DNA of 28,667 bases from Egerieenecus sp048201975 (GTDB lineage Bacteria; Bacillota; Clostridia; Christensenellales; Aristaeellaceae), in assembly GCA_048201975.1 (NCBI GenBank), contig DBFBGQ010000042.1, forward strand, positions 1 to 28,667, given 5' to 3'. Positions 17,027 to 25,336 of this stretch are shown here, piece after piece. The position numbers and the translations under genes are program-made. The notes under the pieces were generated by a model. The model had not been told where the DNA came from, did no database searches, and saw nothing but the letters and a program-made list of their open reading frames with translations. Within the stretch, counting starts at the first letter, position 1. Each line of letters starts with the position of its first letter.

Positions 17027-18307
17027 ATGATCAGCATAATGGACTACGCGCAGGCGGACCCTTCCTGCCTGCTTATGCGCAGCCTGGCGTCCAGCGGCGT
17101 GGGACCGGCCGTCCGCGCCATTGTGGAAGATGTGGCCGCACGGGGCGACGCGGCGCTGCTGGCATATACGGAGCGCTTTGACCGCGCGCGCCTGAGCCAG
17201 ATCGAGGTGCCGCGCCAGCGCCTGGAGGCGGCGCTGGAGGAAATCGAGCCGGAGCTGCGCCAGGCCATGGAGCGCGCCGCGCGGAACATCCGCGCGTTTC
17301 ACCAGCGGCAGGTGCGGGAAGGCTTTTGCATGCAGGGCCCGGACGGGTCGTACATGGGGCAGAAGATCACGCCCATCGAGCGGGTGGGGCTGTATATTCC
17401 CGGCGGCACGGCAAGCTATCCCTCCACCGTGTTCATGAACGCCATTCCGGCCAAGATTGCCGGATGCAGCCAGATCGTGATGGTTTCGCCGCCTTCGCCG
17501 TCGGGGGAGATCGCCGCGCCCATCCTGGCCGCCGCCTGCCTGGCCGGCGTGGACCGCGTGTTCCGCATCGGAGGCGCGCAGGCCATTGCCGCGCTCGCAT
17601 ACGGGACGCAGTCGGTTCCGCGGGTGGACAAAATCGTAGGTCCGGGCAACGCCTATGTGGCGGAAGCCAAGCGGCAGGTCTACGGGCAGGTGAGCATCGA
17701 CATGATCGCCGGGCCCAGCGAGATTCTGGTGGTGGCCGACGGCGCCAGCAACCCGGCGTATGTTGCGGCGGACCTGCTCAGCCAGGCCGAGCATGACCGC
17801 CTTGCTTCCGCGGTGCTGGTTACCGACAGCCCAGCCCTGGCGCAGGCCGTGGCCGGGGAGCTGGAACGCCAGTTGGCCCTTCTGCCCCGGGAGGACATCG
17901 CCCGCGAATCCATTGAGCGCAACGGCAAGATTATCGTCACCGGCGACCTGAACCAGGCCATGGAGGCGGCCAATCTGCTGGCGCCCGAACATCTGGAGTT
18001 GTGCGTGGACGAGCCCGAGCGCCTGCTGCCGCTGGTGCGGAACGCGGGCTCCGTGTTCATGGGGCGCTATTGCCCCGAATCCCTGGGCGATTACCTGGCC
18101 GGGCCGAACCACACCCTGCCCACCTCGGGTACGGCGCGGTTTTCCAGTCCGCTGGGGGTCGACGACTTCGTTAAAAAGACCCAGTACACCTATTACACGC
18201 AGGCGGCGCTGGCCGGCACAGCCGCGGATATCGCCGTGTTCGCTCGCGCCGAGGGGCTGGAGGCGCATGCCCGCGCGGCGCTGATCCGCGTGCAGGAGGT
18301 GGAGTGA
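17027..18307 (+). CDS. hisD: Histidinol dehydrogenase
   Basis: HisD performs the last two steps, oxidising L-histidinol to L-histidine with two NAD+ and a zinc ion. The 426-residue protein matches the usual length. Zinc ligands by motif are Gln253 and His256 (SQAEHD), Asp355 (ESLGDYLAGPNH) and His414 (EGLEAHA). The catalytic acid-base pair is Glu321-His322 (APEHLEL). The GLYIPGG loop (121-127) and KIVGPGNAYV (202-211) are typical of the NAD and substrate region. All key residues are present. The stop overlaps the hisC ATG by one base. Confidence 0.97.
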   Translation: MISIMDYAQADPSCLLMRSLASSGVGPAVRAIVEDVAARGDAALLAYTERFDRARLSQIEVPRQRLEAALEEIEPELRQAMERAARNIRAFHQRQVREGFCMQGPDGSYMGQKITPIERVGLYIPGGTASYPSTVFMNAIPAKIAGCSQIVMVSPPSPSGEIAAPILAAACLAGVDRVFRIGGAQAIAALAYGTQSVPRVDKIVGPGNAYVAEAKRQVYGQVSIDMIAGPSEILVVADGASNPAYVAADLLSQAEHDRLASAVLVTDSPALAQAVAGELERQLALLPREDIARESIERNGKIIVTGDLNQAMEAANLLAPEHLELCVDEPERLLPLVRNAGSVFMGRYCPESLGDYLAGPNHTLPTSGTARFSSPLGVDDFVKKTQYTYYTQAALAGTAADIAVFARAEGLEAHARAALIRVQEVE

Positions 18308-19368
18308 TGTTCCTGCTGGACCGCTTTGCGGATCTGCCCGCCTATGTGCCCGGCGGCCACGAGGAGGACTGCCTGCGGCTGAACTCAAACGAATCGCCCT
18401 TTCCGCCGTCGCCGGGCGTGCAGCAAGCAGTTGCCCGGGAAGCGGAGAACCTGCAAAGCTATAACGATCCGGACTGCATCCGCCTGCGGGCGGCGATCGC
18501 CGAGCTGTGCGGCGTGCGCCCGGAGCAGGTGATGGCCACCAATGGCTCGGACGAGGCGCTCTACTTCGTGTTCATGGCCTATGGCGACGGGACGCATCCC
18601 ATCGCTTTGCCGGACGTGACCTACGGGTACTACGACCTTTTCGCTGCGGCGCTGGGGATTCCGCTGCGCCGCGTGCCCCTTCGCCACGACTTCAGCGTTG
18701 ATTTCCGGGATTACCTGGGGTGCGGCGCGCATGTGCTGCTGGCCAATCCCAATGCGCCCACCGGCCTGGCGCTTCCCGTGGCGCAGCTGCGCGAAATCGC
18801 GTGCAGCAATCCGGAGCATCTGCTGGTGGTGGATGAAGCGTATGTGGACTTCGGGGCGGAGAGCGCGCAGCCGCTGGTGGAAGAGCTGGAGAACGTGTTG
18901 ATTGTGCGCACGTTTTCCAAGTACGGCTCGCTGGCCGGAGCCCGGCTGGGGTATGTGCTTGGCTGCCCCGCCCGCATGGCGGAGCTGGAGAAGCTGCGCA
19001 ATGCCGTCAATCTATACAGCGTGAACCGGATGACCCAGGCGGCGGGCGTGGCGGCCTGCCGGGAGGATGCCTATTACCGGGCCAACTGCCGCCTGATTAT
19101 GCAGGCGCGGCAGGAGGTTACGCAGGGCCTGCAGGCCATGGGATTCGAGGTGCTGCCTTCCCTGGGCAACTTCGTGTTTGCCAGGCCGCCGCGGATGGAC
19201 GCGGGCGCGCTGCAGCGCGCGCTGGCGGAGCGGGGAATTCTGGTGCGCCACTGGGACGCGCCGCGCATTGCCCAGTGGCTGCGCATTACGGTGGGCACGC
19301 AGGCGCAGATGCAAAGGTTGCTGGACGCCATGGCGGAGATAGAGAAGGAGGGAACGGCGCATGCGTGA
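18307..19368 (+). CDS. hisC: Histidinol-phosphate aminotransferase
   Basis: HisC is a PLP-dependent fold-type I aminotransferase that converts imidazole acetol-phosphate to histidinol-phosphate using glutamate. With the start at 18307 it has 353 residues. Markers are LNSNESPF (25-32), ANPNAPTG (146-153), the PLP-contacting VVDEAYVDF (174-182) and the Schiff-base Lys205 in TFSKYGSLAGARLGY. The ATG at 18307 (TGATG junction with hisD) lies seven bases from AGGAGG; a GTG at 18304 is possible but too close to that site. It overlaps hisB by 8 nt. Other HisC-like aminotransferases use different substrates, but the position fixes the role here. Confidence 0.95.
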   Translation: MFLLDRFADLPAYVPGGHEEDCLRLNSNESPFPPSPGVQQAVAREAENLQSYNDPDCIRLRAAIAELCGVRPEQVMATNGSDEALYFVFMAYGDGTHPIALPDVTYGYYDLFAAALGIPLRRVPLRHDFSVDFRDYLGCGAHVLLANPNAPTGLALPVAQLREIACSNPEHLLVVDEAYVDFGAESAQPLVEELENVLIVRTFSKYGSLAGARLGYVLGCPARMAELEKLRNAVNLYSVNRMTQAAGVAACREDAYYRANCRLIMQARQEVTQGLQAMGFEVLPSLGNFVFARPPRMDAGALQRALAERGILVRHWDAPRIAQWLRITVGTQAQMQRLLDAMAEIEKEGTAHA

Positions 19369-19951
19369 GGCGAAGCTGGAGCGGACCACCGCAGAGACGC
19401 GGATTGCGCTGTCGCTTTGCCTGGATGGCACAGGGAAAAGCAGCGTGGACACGGGCGTGGGATTTCTCGATCATATGCTGACGCTCTTTGCACGGCATGG
19501 ACGCTTTGACCTGTGCGTGACCTGTCGGGGCGACACGCAGGTGGACGACCACCACACGGTGGAGGACGTGGGCATCGTGCTGGGGGAGGCGGTGGCCAGG
19601 GCGCTGGGCGAAAAGCGCGGCATCCGGCGCTACGGAAGCATGCTGTTGCCCATGGATGAAGCGCTGGTGCTCTGCGCGCTGGATCTCTCGGGACGGGGGC
19701 TGCTGCGCATGCAGGCGCAGATTCCGGTGGAGAAGATCGGCACGTTTGACACGCAGCTGGTGGAGGAGTTCTTCTGGGCGTTTGCGCGCCGGGCGGGCGC
19801 GACGCTGCATATCCGTCAGGTGGACGGCGTCAACGCGCACCATATCGTGGAGGCGATGTTCAAGGGGTTCGGGCGCGCGCTGGGCGAGGCGGTGTCCCTG
19901 GACGCGCGGCTGGGCGATGAAATCCCCTCCACCAAGGGGGTGCTTGCGTGA
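19361..19951 (+). CDS. hisB: Imidazoleglycerol-phosphate dehydratase
   Basis: HisB dehydrates imidazoleglycerol phosphate to imidazole acetol-phosphate with Mn2+. The protein has 196 residues and is the monofunctional type, without the HAD phosphatase domain of enterobacterial HisB. The histidinol phosphatase is encoded separately by the last gene of the operon. Both manganese motifs of the duplicated fold are intact: DDHHTVED (62-69) and NAHHIVEA (158-165), together with GVGFLDHML (32-40). AAGGAGGG precedes the ATG, which lies inside the end of hisC. The gene ends in a 4-nt overlap with hisH. Confidence 0.97.
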   Translation: MREAKLERTTAETRIALSLCLDGTGKSSVDTGVGFLDHMLTLFARHGRFDLCVTCRGDTQVDDHHTVEDVGIVLGEAVARALGEKRGIRRYGSMLLPMDEALVLCALDLSGRGLLRMQAQIPVEKIGTFDTQLVEEFFWAFARRAGATLHIRQVDGVNAHHIVEAMFKGFGRALGEAVSLDARLGDEIPSTKGVLA

Positions 19952-20571
19952 TTGCGGTGATCGATTACGGCGTGGGGAACCTGTTCTCCCTGCGCAGTTC
20001 CCTGGCCAGAATTGGTCAGGAAGCCGTTGTCACCGGCGACGCGGAGGAGATCCGCCGGGTGGATCGGGTGATTTTGCCGGGGGTCGGCGCCTTTGCGGAC
20101 GCCCGCGCGCGCCTGGCGCAGACCGGGTTGGACGCCGTGCTTGTGGAGCGGGCGCGCCAGGGAACGCCGGTGCTGGGAATCTGCCTGGGCATGCAGCTGC
20201 TTTTTGCGCGCAGCTATGAATACGGCGTGCATCAGGGCCTGGGCCTGATCCCCGGCGAGGTGACGGCCATGGCCCCGCGCCTGCCTCAGGGGCTCAAGGT
20301 GCCGCACATCGGCTGGAACGAGCTGCGCGTGCTTCGGCCGGAGCATCCGCTGATGCGCAGCGTGCGCCCCGGGGACTGCGTCTACTTCGTTCACAGCTTC
20401 AGCGCGGAGGGATGCGGTCAGGCGCTGCTGGCCACGTCGGAATATGGCGTGGAGGTTGCGGCCGCCGTGGCCAACGGCTGCGTTATGGGCTGCCAGTTCC
20501 ACCCGGAAAAGAGCGGCGAGGTGGGCCTTGGCATCCTGCAGGCGTTCTGCACGGCGGATTTCGCCCGCTGA
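19948..20571 (+). CDS. hisH: Imidazole glycerol phosphate synthase, glutaminase subunit
   Basis: HisH is a class I glutamine amidotransferase that passes ammonia to HisF through the HisH-HisF complex. The 207-residue protein has the catalytic triad Cys79 (GICLGMQLLF), His185 and Glu187 (QFHPEKSG), plus the PGVGAF oxyanion strand (44-49) and PHIGWNEL (119-126). It starts with GTG inside the hisB stop (GTGA overlap), so translation is probably coupled. It is followed by a 67-nt gap before hisA, the longest spacer in the operon. Confidence 0.96.
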   Translation: MIAVIDYGVGNLFSLRSSLARIGQEAVVTGDAEEIRRVDRVILPGVGAFADARARLAQTGLDAVLVERARQGTPVLGICLGMQLLFARSYEYGVHQGLGLIPGEVTAMAPRLPQGLKVPHIGWNELRVLRPEHPLMRSVRPGDCVYFVHSFSAEGCGQALLATSEYGVEVAAAVANGCVMGCQFHPEKSGEVGLGILQAFCTADFAR

Positions 20572-20638
20572 TCCGGGCAAATGCGCCGGCGGGAGAAGCG
20601 CAAGCCGGTGAAAATCGGGAAGAAAGAAGGAGGCCCCT

Positions 20639-21355
20639 ATGGAGCTGTTTCCAGCCATTGATCTGGTCGCGGGCCGCGCGGTTCGCCTGCTGCGCGGGGA
20701 TTACGCGCAGATGACCGTTTATCACAACGACCCGCCGGCGGTGGCGCGGGATTTCGCGGCCTGCGGCGCGCGCTATGCCCACGTGGTCGATCTGGAGGGC
20801 GCGCGCGACGGCGGCACGCCCAACCTTTCCACAGTGGAGAAGATCGTCCGGGAGAGCGGGCTGCGGGTGGAGGCGGGCGGCGGCGTGCGGGATGAGCAAA
20901 CCGTCGCCCGCTATCTGGACGCGGGCGTGTGGCGCGTAATCCTGGGCACGGCGGCCGTTACGGACCCGGAGCTGCTGGCAAGGCTGACGGCGCGCTACGG
21001 CGCGCGGATCGCCGTGAGCGTGGATGTGCGCCAGGGGCGCGTGGCGCTTCGCGGCTGGACGCAGCAGAGCGAGCTCACATGCGACGCGCTTTGCGAGCGC
21101 CTGGCGCAGACGGGCGTGCGCGGGGTGATCTGCACGGATATCGCCTGCGACGGGGCCATGCGCGGCACCAATCATGCGCTCTATGAGCACCTGACGCAGG
21201 CCTTCCCGGAGCTTTCCGTGGTGGCCTCCGGGGGCGTCTCCTCCCTGGAGGATGTGGCGCGCCTGGCGCGGACGGGGGTGTTCGGCGCAATCATCGGCAA
21301 GGCATATTACACGGGCGCAATCGATCTGCGCCGGGCGCTGGAGGTGACGGCATGA
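20639..21355 (+). CDS. hisA: ProFAR isomerase (HisA)
   Basis: HisA is a (beta/alpha)8 enzyme that isomerises ProFAR to PRFAR by an Amadori rearrangement. The 238-residue protein carries the catalytic pair Asp8 (PAIDL) and Asp129 (SVDVRQG), and the phosphate-binding glycines VEAGGGVRD (77-85) and VVASGGVSS near the C-terminus. TDIACDGAMRGTN (166-178) is a typical HisA segment. A strong AGAAGGAGG site precedes the ATG after the 67-nt gap, so this gene can be translated independently of hisH. It overlaps hisF by 4 nt. Confidence 0.96.
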   Translation: MELFPAIDLVAGRAVRLLRGDYAQMTVYHNDPPAVARDFAACGARYAHVVDLEGARDGGTPNLSTVEKIVRESGLRVEAGGGVRDEQTVARYLDAGVWRVILGTAAVTDPELLARLTARYGARIAVSVDVRQGRVALRGWTQQSELTCDALCERLAQTGVRGVICTDIACDGAMRGTNHALYEHLTQAFPELSVVASGGVSSLEDVARLARTGVFGAIIGKAYYTGAIDLRRALEVTA

Positions 21356-22119
21356 TCAAAAAACGCATCATCCCCTGCCTGGACGTGCGGAACGGCCGGG
21401 TGGTCAAGGGCGTGCGCTTTGCCGGGCTGGGCGACGTGTCCGACCCGGTCACGCTGGCCAGGATGTACAGCGACGGCGGAGCGGACGAGCTGGTGTTTTA
21501 CGATATCACCGCTTCCGCGGAGGGGCGGGCGCTGTTTACCGGCATCCTGCGCCAGGTGGCCAGCGCCATCTTCATCCCGCTGACGGTTGGCGGGGGCATT
21601 GCGGCCCTGAGCGACTTCGAGCGCGCGCTCAACAGCGGCGCGGACAAGGTGAGCGTGAATTCCGGCGCCATCGCGGACCCGGCGCTGATCGGCGCGGCGG
21701 CCCGGCGATACGGCAGCCAGTGCGTCGTGCTCAGCGTGGATGCCAGCCGCGTGGACGGGCGCTATCACGTGTTTGCCAAAGGCGGGTGCGTGGATACCGG
21801 CATGGACGCGCTGGACTGGATCCGCCGGGGGGTGGAGGCAGGCGCGGGCGAGATTGTGCTCAACTCCATCGACACCGACGGCGTGAAGCGGGGGTTCGAC
21901 CTGGAAATGCTTTCGGATGTGTGCGCCATTGCGGAGGTGCCCGTGATCGCTTCCGGCGGCGCGGGCTGCGCGCAGGATTTCGTTACGCTGTTCCAGTCCG
22001 TGCCCGGCGTGGACGCGGGGCTGGCGGCCTCCATCTTTCACTTCGGGGAAGTGACCATCGACGAGCTCAAGCAGACGCTTGAACAAAACGGCATTGCCGT
22101 GCGGAGGGTGAAACGATGA
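21352..22119 (+). CDS. hisF: Imidazole glycerol phosphate synthase, cyclase subunit
   Basis: HisF closes the imidazole ring of IGP using ammonia supplied by HisH and releases AICAR, which feeds purine synthesis. The 255-residue protein has the (beta/alpha)8 pattern and both catalytic acids, Asp11 (IIPCLDVRNG) and Asp130 (VLSVDASR). Phosphate-binding motifs LTVGGGI (77-83) and VIASGGAG are present, as is LNSIDTDG (170-177). It is paralogous to the adjacent HisA. ATGA overlaps join it to hisA and to hisIE. Confidence 0.97.
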   Translation: MIKKRIIPCLDVRNGRVVKGVRFAGLGDVSDPVTLARMYSDGGADELVFYDITASAEGRALFTGILRQVASAIFIPLTVGGGIAALSDFERALNSGADKVSVNSGAIADPALIGAAARRYGSQCVVLSVDASRVDGRYHVFAKGGCVDTGMDALDWIRRGVEAGAGEIVLNSIDTDGVKRGFDLEMLSDVCAIAEVPVIASGGAGCAQDFVTLFQSVPGVDAGLAASIFHFGEVTIDELKQTLEQNGIAVRRVKR

Positions 22120-22766
22120 TTGATGTGACGACGCTGAAATTTGACGCGCAGGGGCTGATCCCCGCCGTCGTTGTGGATTCCCAGAGCAAGGCGGTGCTCA
22201 TGCTGGCCTACATGAACGCGGAAAGCCTGCGCATCTCCATGGAGCGGGGGCTGACCTGCTTCTATTCGCGCTCGCGCAAACAGCTCTGGCTCAAGGGGGA
22301 AACCAGCGGCAACTACCAGCACATCGTGTCCATTACGGCGGATTGCGACCGGGACGCGCTGCTTGTGGAGGTGCAAAAGGACGGCCCGGCGTGCCATACC
22401 GGCGCGGAGTCCTGCTTCTTTGAGCCGGTGTACCAGGGCGAAACGCCTCCCGCCTTCCAGTACGGCGCGCTGATGGAAATGCTTGCCGGGCGCAAGGCGC
22501 AGCCCAAGGAAGGCTCCTACACGACGTATCTGTTTGAAAAGGGGCTGGACAAAATCCTCAAAAAGGTGGGCGAGGAGTCCACGGAGGTCATTCTGGCGGC
22601 AAAGGAAGGCGACGTGCCCAACACGGTTTACGAGATCGGCGATTTGATGTATCATGTGATGGTGCTGATGGTGCAGCTGGGCATCAGCCTGGAGGACATC
22701 CGGCGGGAGATGGCCGGACGGCACGTTATCGATCACAAAGTGAAGCAGGAGAAGATGATTCCATGA
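22116..22766 (+). CDS. hisIE: Bifunctional phosphoribosyl-AMP cyclohydrolase / phosphoribosyl-ATP diphosphatase
   Basis: This 216-residue fusion performs steps two and three of the pathway. The N-terminal HisI half (about 1-110) has SRSRKQLWLKGETSGN (51-66), the metal triad Asp76, Asp78 and Asp80 (DCDRD), and zinc cysteines Cys77, Cys93 and Cys100. The C-terminal HisE half (about 113-205) is an alpha-helical MazG-like domain with KKVGEESTEVILAAK (149-163) and the acidic helix EIGDLMYH (173-180). HisI-HisE fusions are common in Bacillota. It overlaps hisF and hisK by 4 nt on either side. Confidence 0.97.
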   Translation: MIDVTTLKFDAQGLIPAVVVDSQSKAVLMLAYMNAESLRISMERGLTCFYSRSRKQLWLKGETSGNYQHIVSITADCDRDALLVEVQKDGPACHTGAESCFFEPVYQGETPPAFQYGALMEMLAGRKAQPKEGSYTTYLFEKGLDKILKKVGEESTEVILAAKEGDVPNTVYEIGDLMYHVMVLMVQLGISLEDIRREMAGRHVIDHKVKQEKMIP

Positions 22767-23590
22767 CGCCGCAAAATTTGCACGCGCACAGCACGCTGGA
22801 CGACGGGCGGAACACGCTGGAGGAAATGGTGCGCGCGTCCGTGGCGGCGGGGATGAGCAGCTGCGGGTTGAGCCTGCACAGTCCCCTGCCCTTTGCCAGC
22901 GACTGGGCGCCGGAAGCGAAAACGGTGGAGACGTTTCTTCAGGAGATGCGGCGGCTCAAGGAGGCGTACGCGCCATGCGCCGCTGTGTATGCGGGCATCG
23001 AATGGGATGTGCTCTCCACGGATGTGGACCTTGCGCCGTTTGATTACGTCATTGGCTCGACGCATCATCTGCCCGTGGGCGGCGCGCGCCCCACGGTGGA
23101 TGAAAGCCCCGAGGCGACGGCGGATCTGCTTGCGCGCCACTTTGACGGGGATGCGGACGCGGCGGCGGCGCTGTATTTTTCGGAGCTTGAAAAGGTGGCC
23201 GCCGAACCCAGGGCGCAAGTGGTGGGCCACTTCGACCTTTTGACCAAGTTCAACCAGCGCGGGGCGTTTTTTGACGAGTCCAGCCCGGTTTACCGCCGCG
23301 CCGCCGCCCACGCCATGGAGGCGCTGGTGGCGTCAGGCAAGATCTTCGAGGTGAACACGGGCGCCATCAGCCGCGGCTACCGGACCACGCCGTATCCCTC
23401 GCGGACGCTGCTGGAACAGCTGCGGCGCATGGGCGGCCGCGTGACCCTGGGGTCCGACGCGCACAGCGCGGGAAGCGTCGCCTGTGCGTTTGACGAGGCG
23501 CTGGCTCTGCTGCGCGGCTGCGGATTCACCCAGCTGTGGCAGCTAGTTTCTCCGGGCGCGTTTCAGCCGGTTCCCCTGGATGCCTTCTGA
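22763..23590 (+). CDS. hisK: Histidinol-phosphatase, PHP family
   Basis: This metal-dependent phosphatase hydrolyses histidinol phosphate to histidinol. The 275-residue protein shows the PHP-domain metal ligands: LHAHS (His7, His9), LSLHSP (His39), GIEWD (Glu80), GSTHH (His101), VGHFD (His156) and GSDAH (Asp232, His234). The HisK/HisJ assignment, rather than another PHP esterase, rests on the motifs and on its place as last gene of a his operon whose hisB lacks a phosphatase domain. It starts by ATGA overlap with hisIE and ends 40 nt before the terminator arm. Confidence 0.93.
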   Translation: MTPQNLHAHSTLDDGRNTLEEMVRASVAAGMSSCGLSLHSPLPFASDWAPEAKTVETFLQEMRRLKEAYAPCAAVYAGIEWDVLSTDVDLAPFDYVIGSTHHLPVGGARPTVDESPEATADLLARHFDGDADAAAALYFSELEKVAAEPRAQVVGHFDLLTKFNQRGAFFDESSPVYRRAAAHAMEALVASGKIFEVNTGAISRGYRTTPYPSRTLLEQLRRMGGRVTLGSDAHSAGSVACAFDEALALLRGCGFTQLWQLVSPGAFQPVPLDAF

Positions 23591-23629
23591 AACCTTTTCC
23601 GGAAGAGAAATTTGACGCTTGCAGGCGTT

Positions 23630-23661
23630 GGCTGCGCTCCCTTGGGGGAGCCAGCTTTTTT
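23630..23661 (+). terminator. Rho-independent terminator of the histidine operon
   Basis: GGCTG (23630-23634) and GCTCCC (23636-23641), with one bulged C, pair with GGGAGC (23646-23651) and CAGCT (23652-23656), including one G-U pair at the base. The loop is TTGG, and the T-run spans 23656-23661. It ends the his transcript in the 121-bp convergent gap (23591-23711) before the minus-strand merR gene. I see no equally good terminator for merR in that gap. Confidence 0.85.
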
Positions 23662-23711
23662 CTATGGCAACGCAAGGCGGACGGCTTCCCCAGGGAGTTG
23701 CCGTGTATTCA

Positions 23712-24152
23712 TCATACCGTATGTGCGCTTTCGTACGCCCGCCGGATCTCCTCCGGCATCTCCTCCGGTGCGAGGCTTTGCAGCCGCTCTTCGCCGCCTT
23801 CCCGCATGGCGGTTTCATAGTACCAGCATTTGTAGCGGATCATATCCAGCGTGCGCTGCATATGCACGAGTTCCGCTTCCACGGCGGTTCGCTGCCGGGC
23901 AAAAAGCGCATAGCGCTGGGGATAGGTCGACGGGCCCTGCGTGCACCATTGCATGAACTGCTTGATATCCTTGATTTCAAGCCCCGCCTTTTTTAGACAT
24001 TCGATTACCCGCAGCGCCTCGAGTTCCTGCGCCGAAAAACGCCGTATTCCCGATTTTCGCTCCAGATTGGGAAACAGGCCTTCCTGATCGTAATATCGCA
24101 GCGTCGATACGGGCAAGTGAAACATCGCTGCAACCTGACCGATGGTATACAT
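23712..24152 (-). CDS. MerR-family transcriptional regulator (AdhR/NmlR-like)
   Basis: This 146-residue regulator starts with the MerR helix-turn-helix and wing: YTIGQVAAMFHLPVSTLRYYDQEGL (2-26), then SGIRRFS (34-40). A long dimerisation helix (about residues 82-112) ends in RYKCWYYETA. Cys52 in IECLKKAGLEIKDIK sits where the thiol-reactive Cys of the AdhR/NmlR group lies, which suggests sensing of aldehydes or other electrophiles (inference). Cys70 and Cys109 are also present. No cluster of C-terminal metal-binding cysteines is seen. GAGGAGG upstream on the minus strand supports this start. It diverges from the DUF362 gene, and the shared intergenic region carries a MerR-type promoter. I found no convincing promoter for merR itself. 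Confidence 0.9.
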   Translation of the reverse strand: MYTIGQVAAMFHLPVSTLRYYDQEGLFPNLERKSGIRRFSAQELEALRVIECLKKAGLEIKDIKQFMQWCTQGPSTYPQRYALFARQRTAVEAELVHMQRTLDMIRYKCWYYETAMREGGEERLQSLAPEEMPEEIRRAYESAHTV

Positions 24153-24189
24153 GGGAGATTTCCTCCTCTCGCAATCTGCCGGAAAGGTA

Positions 24190-24220
24190 TTGACCTAAAG
24201 TCAGCTTTAGGTGCTAAGAT
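24190..24220 (+). promoter_or_regulatory. MerR-type promoter with 19-bp spacer and central operator
   Basis: The -35 box TTGACC (24190-24195) and -10 box TAAGAT (24215-24220) are 19 bp apart. Between and overlapping them is a perfect dyad ACCTAAAG-TCAG-CTTTAGGT (24193-24212). MerR-family activators recognise exactly this layout, in which an over-long spacer is untwisted by the activator. The promoter reads towards the DUF362 gene. The divergent MerR-family protein is the probable ligand. Confidence 0.9.
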
Positions 24221-24318
24221 AAAGTATAGCAGCGGGCGGTGCATGCGTCAACGCGCGTCCGGGCGCTCCAGCTGCCGAAGCATTTGCACCACATTCAAGG
24301 AGCAAGGAGGTCATTTGC

Positions 24319-25317
24319 ATGAGTGATCGGATCATGCCTGGCACGGATGGCGATCAGTATATTCCCTATGAAAACCGGGAGGGAAAAGAATCAGAGGTAT
24401 TTTTCACCAAGGACCTGTCTGCGGAAGGATTGCTTCGCGCGTTTGACAAGGTGGGGGAACGCTTGACAGGGAAGGTGGGCATCAAGCTGCACACCGGCGA
24501 GATGAACGGCCCCAACATCATTCCTCGGCCATGGGTGCAAAAGCTCGTCTGTGAGCGGCTGCCTGGCGCAGCGATTGTGGAGACCAACACCTATTACCAG
24601 GGCGATCGATACACCACCCCCCAGCATCGCGCAACCATTGCCGCCAACGGCTGGACCTTCTGTCCGGTGGATATTTTGGACGAGGAGGACATCGTGATGT
24701 TGCCTGTGAAGGGCGGCAAATGGTTTACCCAAATGGCCATGGGAAGTCATCTCACCGGGTATGATTCCCTGCTGGTGCTGACGCATTTCAAGGGCCATAC
24801 CAAGGGCGGGTTCGGCGGCTCGGGCAAGAACATCGGCATCGGCTGCGCGGACGGCCGCGTGGGGAAAGCCATGATCCATACCACGCCCGGTTCCGACGAC
24901 ATGTGGGATATCAGCAACGAGGAGTTCATGGAGCGCATGACCGAATCGGCCAAGGCCGTGGCGGATCACTTTGGCAGACAGATTGTTTACATCAATGTGT
25001 TGCGCAATATGTCGGTTTCCTGCGATTGCGAGGGCTGCGCCGCCGAGCCGGTGGTCACGCCCAATGTGGGCATTGTTGCCTCCACGGACCTGTTGGCCGT
25101 GGATCAGGCATCGGTGGATCTGGTGTATGCCATGCAGGCGCATCAGCGCGCCGCGCTGGTGGAACGCATGGAAAGTCGCCGCGGCTTGCGTCAGCTGAGC
25201 TATATGAAAGAGTTGGGCATGGGCAACGACCGTTACCGGTTGGTGGACATGGATCATGGGGAGACACGGATTCTGGCGGCGGACGCGGTTCGGGACGTGG
25301 CGCCGTTTCAGCCTTGA
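24319..25317 (+). CDS. DUF362-family protein
   Basis: The family has no settled function; some members contain ferredoxin-type iron-sulfur domains, but none is seen in this 332-residue protein. Family hallmarks are present: GKVGIKLHTGE (51-61), THFKGHTKGGFGGSGKNIGIGC (155-176), and CDCEGC (Cys235, Cys237, Cys240) followed by VGIVASTDLLAVDQASVDLVY. The CxCxxC group could bind metal or a cluster (inference). No signal peptide is seen, so it is probably cytoplasmic. AAGGAGG supports the ATG at 24319. Transcription from the MerR-type promoter upstream implies induction by the signal sensed by the divergent regulator. The next gene follows after 19 nt, suggesting a two-gene unit. Confidence 0.85.
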   Translation: MSDRIMPGTDGDQYIPYENREGKESEVFFTKDLSAEGLLRAFDKVGERLTGKVGIKLHTGEMNGPNIIPRPWVQKLVCERLPGAAIVETNTYYQGDRYTTPQHRATIAANGWTFCPVDILDEEDIVMLPVKGGKWFTQMAMGSHLTGYDSLLVLTHFKGHTKGGFGGSGKNIGIGCADGRVGKAMIHTTPGSDDMWDISNEEFMERMTESAKAVADHFGRQIVYINVLRNMSVSCDCEGCAAEPVVTPNVGIVASTDLLAVDQASVDLVYAMQAHQRAALVERMESRRGLRQLSYMKELGMGNDRYRLVDMDHGETRILAADAVRDVAPFQP

Positions 25318-25336
25318 GATACGGGGGGGAGGGCAA

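Noticed and set aside
16340..18388. A 682-codon minus-strand frame across hisG and hisD
   Set aside because: It lies fully opposite genes with intact catalytic motifs and has an Arg/His/Gly-rich composition typical of antisense frames in GC-rich DNA.
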